Assembly (NCBI GenBank): GCA_051744605.1
Contig: JBNJDE010000070.1
Location: forward strand, 1-12,216
Source: Halanaeroarchaeum sp051744605
GTDB taxonomy: Archaea > Halobacteriota > Halobacteria > Halobacteriales > Halobacteriaceae
Reading direction: 5' to 3'
Length of the DNA: 12,216 bases
The notes under the pieces are model-generated. The model was not told the origin of the DNA. It did not search any database and saw nothing but the letters and a program-made list of their open reading frames with translations. Below, in pieces: positions 5,980-12,216 of the stretch. The position numbers and the translations under genes are program-made. The first letter of the stretch is position 1; every line of letters begins with the position of its first letter.

Positions 5980-6285
5980 ATGCGTACCCTCTCCTCGCTG
6001 CCAGACCGTCCCGTCACGCAAGCGGAGGTGACCGCGCTCAACGATTCCGAGCGACTCGCGATGGCCGTTCCGGTGACCCAGGAGGGCGCCGTGCGGACGG
6101 ACGACCGCGAGCAGGTCACCATCACCGACCAACTCATCCTGGCGACCGACACGTGGGTGGCCGGACTCGTCTACGAAGACCGGTGGATCGAGGTGGAACG
6201 CGTCGATATCGAGGGTCCCGGCTCGGAGCGGTTTGCCGCACTCCAGACCTGTGAGGACGCGATCGAGGCGCATACCGAGGCGTAA
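5980..6285 (+). CDS. Hypothetical protein, 101 residues
   Basis: From ATG 5980 the protein has 101 residues, opening MRTLSSLPDRPVTQAEVTAL and ending with an acidic helix (ERFAALQTCEDAIEAHTEA). The middle (SERLAMAVPVTQEG, then ITDQLILATDTWVAGLVYED) suggests beta strands with a single tryptophan pair and one cysteine; there is no signal peptide or membrane segment. I do not recognise a family. Codon pattern and acidic composition match the neighbours, so it is probably a real, lineage-restricted gene. A weak AT element (CTATCC, about 28 nt upstream) could drive a leaderless transcript. It stands alone between the cold-shock terminator and the promoter of the HD-domain gene. Confidence 0.75.
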   Translation: MRTLSSLPDRPVTQAEVTALNDSERLAMAVPVTQEGAVRTDDREQVTITDQLILATDTWVAGLVYEDRWIEVERVDIEGPGSERFAALQTCEDAIEAHTEA

Positions 6286-6333
6286 GCGAGACACCGGTTC
6301 GACGGACGGATCCGGGCCGACGCGCCTGCAAAA

Positions 6334-6341
6334 GGCTAAAG
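6334..6341 (+). promoter_or_regulatory. TATA-like element before the HD-domain gene
   Basis: GGCTAAAG, following a purine-rich CAAAA that could serve as TFB element, is centred about 32 nt before ATG 6370 and 70 nt before GTG 6408. A transcript starting in the usual place would begin just ahead of the ATG of the 17-codon ORF. Moderate match only. Confidence 0.35.
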
Positions 6342-6369
6342 AGCGAAACCGACTTTCAGTAACACAACA

Positions 6370-6423
6370 ATGACACAGAACGAGTTCCCGGAAACGGAGG
6401 TGATACCGTGGGAGTCGAAGTAG
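6370..6423 (+). CDS. Possible 17-residue leader peptide overlapping the HD-domain gene
   Basis: ATG 6370 opens an ORF of 17 residues, MTQNEFPETEVIPWESK, ending TAG at 6421-6423. It overlaps the first 16 bases of the HD-domain gene in another frame and contains that gene's ribosome-binding site. Its ATG is about 32 nt after a TATA-like element, so it could be translated leaderlessly and feed ribosomes to the downstream start. It may equally be a chance ORF in an ordinary 5' leader. Confidence 0.3.
   Translation: MTQNEFPETEVIPWESK
6396..6404 (+). promoter_or_regulatory. Strong ribosome-binding site fixing the GTG start at 6408
   Basis: GGAGGTGAT is a near-perfect complement to the 3' end of archaeal 16S rRNA (UCACCUCC). 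Its GGAGG core lies 7 nt before GTG 6408-6410. There is no ATG in that frame after the upstream stop at 6360, so this motif decides the start of the HD-domain gene. Confidence 0.7.
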
Positions 6424-7097
6424 CCGAACCATCGGTCTCGGACGCCGAACTGGACGCGATGGCCACGTTCGTCTTCGATTACCTCGACGCGAGCGTGGAG
6501 AACGAGGAGAACGGTGGCCGGATGCGGTGGTACCCCTGGCACTCGGCCGAATACCGGTTCAACCACATCATGAACGTGGTCGAACTGGCCGCCGAGATCG
6601 CCGAACGCGAAGGTGCGGACGTCGAGGTCGTCACCGTCGCGGCGCTGTTCCACGACATCGCCAAACTGGAGGCCGACCAGGACGTACACGCCGAAGAGGG
6701 CGCGCGGATCGCGCGCAAATACCTCGAGACCCACGGCGACTATCCACCGTCGTTCGTCGATCGGGTGTGTCGGTCGATCGAACAGCACTCCCATCAGGGC
6801 GACCTGAGCGAGTTGCCCCTCGAGGCGCAGTGTCTCGTCGAGGCGGACATGCTCGATAAGATCGGGGCGAACGGGACGGCGTTGATGCTCCTTCGGATGG
6901 GGTACGAGGCGCGCACGCACATGGACGCGGGGGAGATGGTCCAGCGCGTCCTGGAACGGGGGCGAGAGGCAAAGCGTCGAATCGAGACCGACGCCGCCGA
7001 GAGCATCGCCCACCAGCGTCTCAAACGCGTGAAGTGGTTCCAGGAGTGGCTAGAAGGCGAGATCGCGGAACTGGACGTCGACGACGAGCGACCCTAG
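6408..7097 (+). CDS. HD-domain phosphohydrolase
   Basis: A 229-residue soluble protein of the HD superfamily of metal-dependent phosphohydrolases. The metal-binding pattern is visible in order: H53 (RFNHIMNV), H82-D83 (ALFHDIAK), H127 (IEQHSHQGD), and D147/D150 in VEADMLDKIGANG. This resembles the group that includes YedJ-like proteins and other nucleotide or phosphate-ester hydrolases; the natural substrate is unknown. The first 45 residues and the last 60 are helical and acidic. The GTG start is set by a strong ribosome-binding site. The 3' end overlaps the convergent LysE gene by four bases, both stops lying within one CTAG. Upstream there may be a 17-codon leader ORF on the same transcript. 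Confidence 0.88.
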   Translation: MGVEVAEPSVSDAELDAMATFVFDYLDASVENEENGGRMRWYPWHSAEYRFNHIMNVVELAAEIAEREGADVEVVTVAALFHDIAKLEADQDVHAEEGARIARKYLETHGDYPPSFVDRVCRSIEQHSHQGDLSELPLEAQCLVEADMLDKIGANGTALMLLRMGYEARTHMDAGEMVQRVLERGREAKRRIETDAAESIAHQRLKRVKWFQEWLEGEIAELDVDDERP

Positions 7098-7738
7098 ATG
7101 AGTCCGAGCGTCCCCGCGGCATCGAGGGTGAATACACCGGCGAACCACACCAGCACCAGCGCACTCACGTAGGCGATGCCCGTCCCGAGTTCGTCGACCC
7201 GCTCGCCGGCCGCACGGAGTGCTGCCGGAAAGCTCGTTATCCACAGGAAGATTCCGAAGAAGAACCCGCCGATGGTCAAGAGGCCGCTGCCCGCGGAGAG
7301 CGAGAGACCGAATGCCTCGATCGTTCCGGGGTTCAACAGTCCGATGCCGGCGGTCAGCCACCAGGTGATCTGGTACGGATTCGTGAGTGCGAGCGCGAAG
7401 GCTTTGCCGAACCCGGCCGCATCGCTCCCCTCGCTGTCGGAGAACGAGCCAGCGTTCTTGACTGCACCGTAGGCGAAGTAGAGCATCAACAGGCCACCGA
7501 CACCGACCATCACGCCCCTGAGGGTGGGCGCTTGCTCGACGAAGGTCACCAGACCGGCGAGGGCGAAGACGAAGAAGAGGCCGTCGGCCGACATCGCGCC
7601 GAGGCCGGCGGCGAACCCGGCACGCCAGCTACGGTTGACGCTCTCCTCGGCGATGACCGCATTCATCGGGCCCGGGGGCGCTGCGAGCGAGAGCCCCAGC
7701 AGGAGTCCGGCGACGACCGATACCAGCGCAGTGAGCAT
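7094..7738 (-). CDS. LysE/RhtB-family amino-acid exporter
   Basis: A 214-residue membrane protein with about six hydrophobic segments, the size and shape of the LysE/RhtB exporters that pump out lysine, threonine, homoserine or related compounds. The family signature PPGPMNAV (21-28) follows the first helix, and LTNPYQITWW in the middle matches the second conserved Asn-Pro motif. The substrate is not predictable from sequence. The start codon is ATG 7736-7738. It lies 55 nt downstream of the threonine-synthase-like gene on the same strand, so the two may be co-transcribed; however, a T-rich box (CACTTTTC on the minus strand, about 30 nt upstream) could give it a separate promoter. It converges on the HD-domain gene with a four-base overlap of stop codons. 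Confidence 0.88.
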   Translation of the reverse strand: MLTALVSVVAGLLLGLSLAAPPGPMNAVIAEESVNRSWRAGFAAGLGAMSADGLFFVFALAGLVTFVEQAPTLRGVMVGVGGLLMLYFAYGAVKNAGSFSDSEGSDAAGFGKAFALALTNPYQITWWLTAGIGLLNPGTIEAFGLSLSAGSGLLTIGGFFFGIFLWITSFPAALRAAGERVDELGTGIAYVSALVLVWFAGVFTLDAAGTLGLI

Positions 7739-7793
7739 CTGCGTTCAAGTAGCCGGCCGATGCGAGAAAAGTGCGTCGTTGCTCGCAATCCCT

Positions 7794-8987
7794 TCAGATA
7801 CCCTTCCGCATGAGGTGACTACGGAGGACGTCGGATTCCTTGTTCCCGGCGGCGGTGTTGACGAGGACGACGGTGTCCCCCTCGCCGAAGGCCCCGCGCT
7901 CGGCGAGTTCCAGCGCCCCGCTCACGCTGGCCGCTGCCGAGGGCGACAGTTCCAGGCCGACGGATTGAGCGACCTCGATCCCGGCATCGAGGATGGCCTC
8001 GTCGTCGGTCGATACGGCATCGCCGTCGGTCTCACGGATGGCTTCGAGGAGCCACTCTCCAGCACTCGGGTCGGGGATCTCGATGCCACCACAGATGGTA
8101 TCCGGCTGTTGCCACGGCTCGGGGGTGGATCTGTCCTCCTCGATGGCCCGGACGATGGGTGCACAGCCCTCCGCCTGGGCGGCGTAGAGTGCTGGGACGT
8201 CGTCGGTGAGACCCAGATCCCGGAGCTCCGAGGCTCCCTTGTACGCGCCGACGAGGGCGGCTCCCTCGCCGGTCGGGTAGACGACTGCGTCGGGCACGGT
8301 CCAGTCGAGTTGTTCGACGATCTCGTAGAGCAGCGTCTTCTTCCCCTCGTGTCGGTAGGGGGTCCCGAACGGACGGACGGGGTACCACTCTTCGTTCCGG
8401 GTTAGTTCGTCTTCGAACTTCGCAATGGCGTCACCGATCCGCCCCTCGATCACCGACATCTCGCCGCCGTGCACGTTGATCATGGCCTTGTTCGTGAAGC
8501 CGGTCCGCGAGGGGACGAAGACCTCCGAGTCGAGGCCGGCCACGCTCGCGTACGCGCTCGCGGACTGACCACTGTTGCCGGTCGTCGCGAGTGCGACCGT
8601 CTCGGCTCCGTGCTGGCTGGCGGCCGTGACCGCGAGTGACAGCCCCCGGTCGGCGACAGTACCAGTCGGGTTGCGTCCCTCGTCTTTGATCAGCACGCGT
8701 TCGACGCCCATCGTCTCCGCGAGCGAGGGGGCGTCGACCAGCTGCGTTGCACCTTCGCTCGCCGTGACGGCGGCCTCGGCGGTGAACGGTAGCAATTCCT
8801 CGTACCGCCACATCGACCCGAACCGGCGGTCTCCGAAGGTCTCGCGAGCGAGGTCGAGCGTCGGGTAGTCGTAGGTAGGATCGAGTGCGCCGTCGCACTC
8901 GGGACAGCGATGCGCTCCCGTCTCGGCGTCGACGCTCGCACCGCAGTCCCTGCAGGTGAGTCCGACGAACGCCTCGGTCGTGTTCAT
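7794..8987 (-). CDS. Threonine-synthase-like PLP-fold protein lacking the PLP lysine
   Basis: A 397-residue protein aligned by motif to threonine synthase (fold-type II PLP enzymes), which converts O-phosphohomoserine to threonine. An N-terminal zinc ribbon is seen (C12/C15 and C28/C31), as in archaeal ThrC. Later come the LIKDEG stretch (K101), the asparagine loop T136-G-N-S-G, an EGKKTLLYEI block, and the C-terminal VLVNTAAGNK. In the motif normally NPTGSFKDRG the sequence is NPTGTVADRG (106-115): the lysine that holds PLP is A112, codon GCC at 8652-8654. The glycine-rich phosphate loop is also unusual (PTGEGA, 238-243, against the common GNGG or GGGT). Either chemistry differs or the protein is a non-catalytic paralogue. 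ATG 8987 is chosen because the zinc ribbon follows at once and the open frame upstream is antisense to the next gene. The LysE gene follows. Confidence 0.82.
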   Translation of the reverse strand: MNTTEAFVGLTCRDCGASVDAETGAHRCPECDGALDPTYDYPTLDLARETFGDRRFGSMWRYEELLPFTAEAAVTASEGATQLVDAPSLAETMGVERVLIKDEGRNPTGTVADRGLSLAVTAASQHGAETVALATTGNSGQSASAYASVAGLDSEVFVPSRTGFTNKAMINVHGGEMSVIEGRIGDAIAKFEDELTRNEEWYPVRPFGTPYRHEGKKTLLYEIVEQLDWTVPDAVVYPTGEGAALVGAYKGASELRDLGLTDDVPALYAAQAEGCAPIVRAIEEDRSTPEPWQQPDTICGGIEIPDPSAGEWLLEAIRETDGDAVSTDDEAILDAGIEVAQSVGLELSPSAAASVSGALELAERGAFGEGDTVVLVNTAAGNKESDVLRSHLMRKGI

Positions 8988-9093
8988 GCCCGGGGAGACG
9001 ACCGGTGGATGAAAAACCGTGTCGATATTTGCGGTGATCTCCCACGCGACCCAACAATTTTTGCCGGATGTCGCCGTCGTTCGACATGTACAC
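8988..9093. promoter_or_regulatory. Divergent promoter region
   Basis: This 106-bp spacer separates two divergent genes. For the plus-strand P-loop gene, AATTTTTG (9056-9063) lies about 34 nt before ATG 9094. For the minus-strand threonine-synthase-like gene, CAAATATCG (9023-9031 read in reverse) lies about 40 nt before ATG 8987, and a T-run (GTTTTTCAT) about 25 nt before. No clear ribosome-binding site precedes either gene. No dyad operator was noticed. Confidence 0.45.
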
Positions 9094-10434
9094 ATGCCAC
9101 GACGAACCGTCATCATGGGCGCGGCTGGTCGGGACTTCCACGACTTCGTCTCAACGTTCCGCGGCGAGAGCGGATTCGAGGTCGTCGCGTTCACCCAGAG
9201 TTTTGCACAGAACATCGGCGAACTCGACGAGATGCCCGAACGGACCTTCCCCGCGTCCATCGCCGGCGAGGGGTATCCGGACGGCATCCCCATCCTCCCG
9301 GAGGCCGAACTGGAGACGATCATCCAGGAACGCGACGTCGACGAGGTCGTCCTCTCGTACTCCGACCTCTCACACGAGTACGTGATGCACCAGGCATCGC
9401 GAGCCCTCTCGTCCGGGGCCGACTTTCGCCTCATCGGGACGGAGATGATGCTCGAGTCGGAGACCCCGGTGGTCGCCGTGGACGCGGTTCGGACCGGGTG
9501 TGGGAAATCACAGGCCTCGCGGAAACTGGCCGCCGCCATCGGCGACCGCGGTGTCGACGTCGTGGTCGTCCGCGAACCGATGCCCTACGGCGACCTCGAA
9601 GAACAGCGAGTCCAGCGCTTCGAGTCCGTCGAGGACCTCGAGGCGGCGGGCGTGACCATCGAAGAGCGCGAGGAGTACGAACACCACATCGAACAGGGAC
9701 ACGTCGTCTACGCTGGCGTCGATTACGAGGCCATCCTGACCGAGGTCGAAGCGGAGGCGGACGTCATCCTCTGGGACGGGGGGAACAACGAACTGCCCTT
9801 CTTCGACCCCGACGTCCACTTCGTCCTCGCGGACCCACACCGCCCCGGTCACGAAGTGACCTACCATCCGGGAGAGACCAACCTCAGGATCGCCGACTAC
9901 GTCGTCATCAACAAGGAGAACACGGCCGAGGAGGCCGACATCCAGACCGTCGTGGACAACGTCGGCGAGGCGAACCCCGAAGCCGAGATCATCCACGCGG
10001 ATTCGGTGGTGACGGTCGACGATCCGGACGCCATCGAAGGGAAACGCGTCCTCGCCGTCGAAGACGGCCCCACGTTGACCCACGGTGGGACCGCGACCGG
10101 TGCGGCCAGCATCGCCGCCGAGAAGTACGGGGCGTCCGAAGTGGTCGACCCGCGTGACGGGGCCGTCGGCTCTATCGCGGAGGTTTTCGACGATTATCCC
10201 CATCTCGGGAACGTCATCCCCGCGATGGGGTACAGCGACGCCCAGATCGCCGAACTCGAGGCGTCGATCAACAACGTGGACTGCGACGTCGTGCTCGCCG
10301 GCACTCCCATCGACCTGACGAAGGTCGTCGACGTCGAGAAACCGGTCGTCCGGGTTCGGTACGACATCGAGGAACGCGGCTCCCCGACCTTCGAGGACGT
10401 CCTCGACGAACACGCCGACGTCCTCGGTCTCTAA
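9094..10434 (+). CDS. Cyclic 2,3-diphosphoglycerate synthetase-like P-loop protein
   Basis: A 446-residue cytoplasmic protein resembling COG2403, the family that includes cyclic 2,3-diphosphoglycerate synthetase of thermophilic methanogens and is otherwise annotated as predicted GTPase. Residues 1-120 look like a Rossmann-type domain (RRTVIMGAAGRDFHDF; later VVLSYSDLSHEYVM). A P-loop domain follows with R133-T-G-C-G-K-S139 as a variant Walker A, DPHRPGHE and WDGGNNELPFFDP as family blocks, and a C-terminal segment ending in PTFEDVLDEHADVLGL. Haloarchaea are not known to store cyclic diphosphoglycerate as methanogens do, so the true reaction is uncertain. ATG 9094 gives the family N-terminus; an out-of-frame ATG lies at 9086. 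The gene ends in a four-base overlap with the convergent ornithine carbamoyltransferase gene, and its neighbours suggest a link to carbamoyl phosphate or acyl-phosphate metabolism. Confidence 0.8.
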   Translation: MPRRTVIMGAAGRDFHDFVSTFRGESGFEVVAFTQSFAQNIGELDEMPERTFPASIAGEGYPDGIPILPEAELETIIQERDVDEVVLSYSDLSHEYVMHQASRALSSGADFRLIGTEMMLESETPVVAVDAVRTGCGKSQASRKLAAAIGDRGVDVVVVREPMPYGDLEEQRVQRFESVEDLEAAGVTIEEREEYEHHIEQGHVVYAGVDYEAILTEVEAEADVILWDGGNNELPFFDPDVHFVLADPHRPGHEVTYHPGETNLRIADYVVINKENTAEEADIQTVVDNVGEANPEAEIIHADSVVTVDDPDAIEGKRVLAVEDGPTLTHGGTATGAASIAAEKYGASEVVDPRDGAVGSIAEVFDDYPHLGNVIPAMGYSDAQIAELEASINNVDCDVVLAGTPIDLTKVVDVEKPVVRVRYDIEERGSPTFEDVLDEHADVLGL

Positions 10435-11309
10435 TCGGTGAGCAGGCTGTAGAGGATCGCCTTCTGGACGTGTTGGCGGTTCTCGGCCTGATCGTAGACG
10501 ATGGAGTTCGGACCGTCCATCACCGCTGTGGCGACCTCTTCGCCACGGTGGGCCGGCAGGCAGTGCATGAACTTCGCGTCGTCCCCGTGGGCCATCAACT
10601 CGGGCGTCACCTGGTATCCGTCGAAGGCCGCTTTCTTCTCCGCGGATTCGCCCATGCTGACGAAGACGTCCGTGTAGACGGCCTTCGCCCCATCGACCGC
10701 TTCGGCCGGGTCGTTGGTGATCGTCACGTCGGCGCCGGCGACGCGATCGGTGATCGTCTCGTCGGGTTCGTAGCCCTCGGGTGTCGCGATGCGACACGGG
10801 ATGTCCAGCGTCGCACAGATCTGCATCAGCGAGTGGGCGACGTTGTTGCCGTCGCCCACGAAGGCAAGCGGGCCGTCCTCGATGCCGTATTCTCGCATCG
10901 TGAAGATGTCCGAGAGCGCCTGACAGGGGTGGAGGAGGTCCGTGAGTCCGTTAATCACTGGGACGTCGGCGTGCTCGGCCAACTCGACCATGGTCTCGTG
11001 TTCGAAGAGCCGTGCCATGATGACGTCCGTGTACCGAGAGAGGACCTTCGCGGTGTCCGCGAGCGACTCGCCCCGGGATAGCTGGGATTGTTCCTCGGAG
11101 AAGTAGATGGCGTGGCCCCCGAGCTGGGTCATCCCCGCCTCGAAGGAGACGCGCGTTCGCGTCGACGGTTTCGCGAAGAACATCAACAGCGTTTGGTTGG
11201 CGAGCGCGTCGTGGTACGCCCCCGGATCTACCTTCATCTCCTCCGTCAGTGCGTAGATGTCCAGAATCTCCTGTTCGGTGAGGTCGTCGATGTCGATTAC
11301 GTCCTGCAT
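10431..11309 (-). CDS. arcB: Ornithine carbamoyltransferase
   Basis: A 292-residue enzyme interconverting ornithine plus carbamoyl phosphate with citrulline plus phosphate; it acts in the cytoplasm as a trimer or larger. All hallmark motifs are present: S49-T-R-T-R for carbamoyl phosphate, H127-P-C-Q, the ornithine loop TDVFVSMG (213-220), and H249-C-L-P with R255. It is slightly short for the family (usually 300-340), trimmed at the N-terminus. ATG 11307-11309 follows the carbamate kinase stop after a single base (TAA-G-ATG), so the pair is translated from one message. That pairing favours a catabolic role, making carbamoyl phosphate for ATP production as in the Halobacterium arc cluster, over arginine biosynthesis (argF); the sequence alone does not exclude the latter. 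Its stop overlaps that of the convergent P-loop gene. Confidence 0.93.
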   Translation of the reverse strand: MQDVIDIDDLTEQEILDIYALTEEMKVDPGAYHDALANQTLLMFFAKPSTRTRVSFEAGMTQLGGHAIYFSEEQSQLSRGESLADTAKVLSRYTDVIMARLFEHETMVELAEHADVPVINGLTDLLHPCQALSDIFTMREYGIEDGPLAFVGDGNNVAHSLMQICATLDIPCRIATPEGYEPDETITDRVAGADVTITNDPAEAVDGAKAVYTDVFVSMGESAEKKAAFDGYQVTPELMAHGDDAKFMHCLPAHRGEEVATAVMDGPNSIVYDQAENRQHVQKAILYSLLTD

Positions 11310-11310
11310 C

Positions 11311-12216
11311 TTATGGTAGTACCTGTGTGCCGGCCTCGCCGGCGAGTGCTTCGTCCACTTTCTCGGCGGACGTGATTATCGCTCTTTTCCCCTGTGACTC
11401 CGCGAACTCGATGGCGGCCGCTATCTTCGGTCGCATGCTCCCCTCGGCGAACTGGCCGTCGTCGAGCAACTCGCGCATCTCCGCGACGGTGGCCTCGCGG
11501 ATCGGCTCCTGGTCGGGGGTACCGAAGTCGGTGTAGGCCGCCTCGACGTCCGTCAGGATCAGGAAGGTCGTCGCACCGACGTCTTCGGCGACGAGGGCCG
11601 TCGTCCGATCCTTGTCGATGACGGCCTCCACGCCGTGGAGGACGCCGTCCTCGCGAACGACCGGGATGCCGCCGCCCCCCGCACAGATGACGGTCTGCCC
11701 GTCCTCGAGGAGCGTCTCGATCCGGTCGGCTTCGACGACCTCGACGGGATCGGGTGACGGGACGACCCGACGGTACATCGTCCGGCCGTCTGCCTTCGTC
11801 ACCTGTCGGGTCTGGAACGCCTTCGAGAGCGCTTCGGCCTCGGAGTAGTGGGGGCCGACGGGCTTGGTCGGACGCTCGAACGCTTCGTCGTGTTCGTCCA
11901 CCCGGACCTGCGTGACGACTGTCGCTACTGTCTCGTCGAGGACGTTTCCGAGCTCCTGCTGGAGGATGTAGCCGAGTTGCGCCTGGGTCTCGGCCACGAG
12001 GACGTCGAGTGGAAATCGGGGACCGGCGTCCGATTGCTCCTGCTGGAGCATCAGGTTCCCGACCTGCGGGCCGTTGCCGTGTGTCAACACGAGGTCGGTC
12101 TCCCCGTCTGCGATCTGGGCGATGTTCTCGGCCGCTTCGCTGACGCGCTCTCGCATCCCTTCCATCGTCTCGTCGTCCATCGGAAGGAGGGTGTTCCCAC
12201 CCAGGGCGACGATGAT
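11311..12216 (-). CDS. arcC: Carbamate kinase, 5' end beyond the window
   Basis: The visible 301 codons encode nearly all of a carbamate kinase (family length about 300-315), which makes ATP and carbamate from ADP and carbamoyl phosphate. The first visible residues are IIVALGGNTLLP, the expected N-terminal ALGGN phosphate loop, so only a few residues and the start codon are missing past 12216. Other family blocks are THGNGPQVGNL, VICAGGGGIPVV, AVIDKDRTTALVAE, ILTDVEAAYTDFG and GSMRPKIAAAIEF. An ATG at 12178-12180 is in frame but would cut off the ALGGN motif, so it is not the start. The ornithine carbamoyltransferase gene follows after one base. An arginine deiminase gene, needed for the full pathway, is not in view and may lie upstream of the window. 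Confidence 0.95.
   Translation of the reverse strand: MIVALGGNTLLPMDDETMEGMRERVSEAAENIAQIADGETDLVLTHGNGPQVGNLMLQQEQSDAGPRFPLDVLVAETQAQLGYILQQELGNVLDETVATVVTQVRVDEHDEAFERPTKPVGPHYSEAEALSKAFQTRQVTKADGRTMYRRVVPSPDPVEVVEADRIETLLEDGQTVICAGGGGIPVVREDGVLHGVEAVIDKDRTTALVAEDVGATTFLILTDVEAAYTDFGTPDQEPIREATVAEMRELLDDGQFAEGSMRPKIAAAIEFAESQGKRAIITSAEKVDEALAGEAGTQVLP

Noticed and set aside
7034..7813. Plus-strand ORF opposite the LysE gene
   Set aside because: The translation is low-complexity Arg/Glu/Gly, while the opposite strand encodes a clear membrane protein with LysE motifs.
8988..9539. Upstream extension of the threonine-synthase-like frame
   Set aside because: It lies antisense to the well-supported P-loop gene and has Ser/Thr/Arg-rich composition; the zinc ribbon begins right after ATG 8987.
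9508..10797. Minus-strand ORF of 429 codons across the P-loop and carbamoyltransferase genes
   Set aside because: It spans two solid genes in a shadow frame and its Arg/Asp/Val-rich translation shows no recognisable domain.
12178..12180. ATG as start of carbamate kinase
   Set aside because: The frame stays open upstream and encodes ALGGN, the conserved N-terminal motif, so the true start is beyond the window.

Overview
The window looks like a piece of a haloarchaeal chromosome (class Halobacteria). The evidence is GC-rich DNA, strongly acidic predicted proteins, TATA-type promoters 25-40 nt ahead of start codons, frequent GTG starts, and genes typical of the group: a HemAT-type aerotransducer, a tiny CxxC zinc protein, a 64-residue cold-shock protein, and carbamate kinase next to ornithine carbamoyltransferase. 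The genus cannot be named from sequence alone. No tRNA, rRNA, CRISPR array, transposase or prophage was seen.

Layout. (1) 1-3226: a cation/proton antiporter fused to a TrkA-type nucleotide-binding tail (+), converging on an MFS transporter (-). (2) 3227-4944: a divergent promoter region with an inverted repeat, then a soluble globin-coupled methyl-accepting transducer (+). (3) 4945-5394: a 37-residue zinc-knuckle protein (-) with a 20-bp imperfect palindrome and a non-coding stretch upstream. (4) 5395-7097: a row of small + genes: a 73-residue unknown, a cold-shock protein with a hairpin/T-tract terminator, a 101-residue unknown, and an HD-domain phosphohydrolase preceded by an overlapping 17-codon ORF. 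(5) 7094-8987: a LysE-type exporter downstream of a threonine-synthase-like protein, both on the minus strand. (6) 9094-12216: a cyclic-2,3-diphosphoglycerate-synthetase-like P-loop protein (+) converging on an ornithine carbamoyltransferase gene (-). Directly upstream of the latter is a carbamate kinase gene whose 5' end runs off the window.

How the genes work together. Carbamate kinase and ornithine carbamoyltransferase are separated by one base and form the two-step module that turns citrulline plus phosphate into ornithine and carbamoyl phosphate, then makes ATP from carbamoyl phosphate, as in arginine fermentation. The arginine deiminase gene is not in view. The threonine-synthase-like gene and the LysE exporter may be co-transcribed and could act on one amino acid. 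The remaining genes (ion homeostasis, oxygen taxis, cold shock, small unknowns) look like independent housekeeping units, mostly with their own promoters.

No large undescribed system is evident. The strongest oddity is that the threonine-synthase-like protein has alanine where the PLP-binding lysine should be (NPTGTVADRG instead of NPTGSFKDRG). Next are the 37-residue zinc protein with its palindromic upstream site, and short ORFs lying between promoter and gene ahead of the HD and cold-shock genes.
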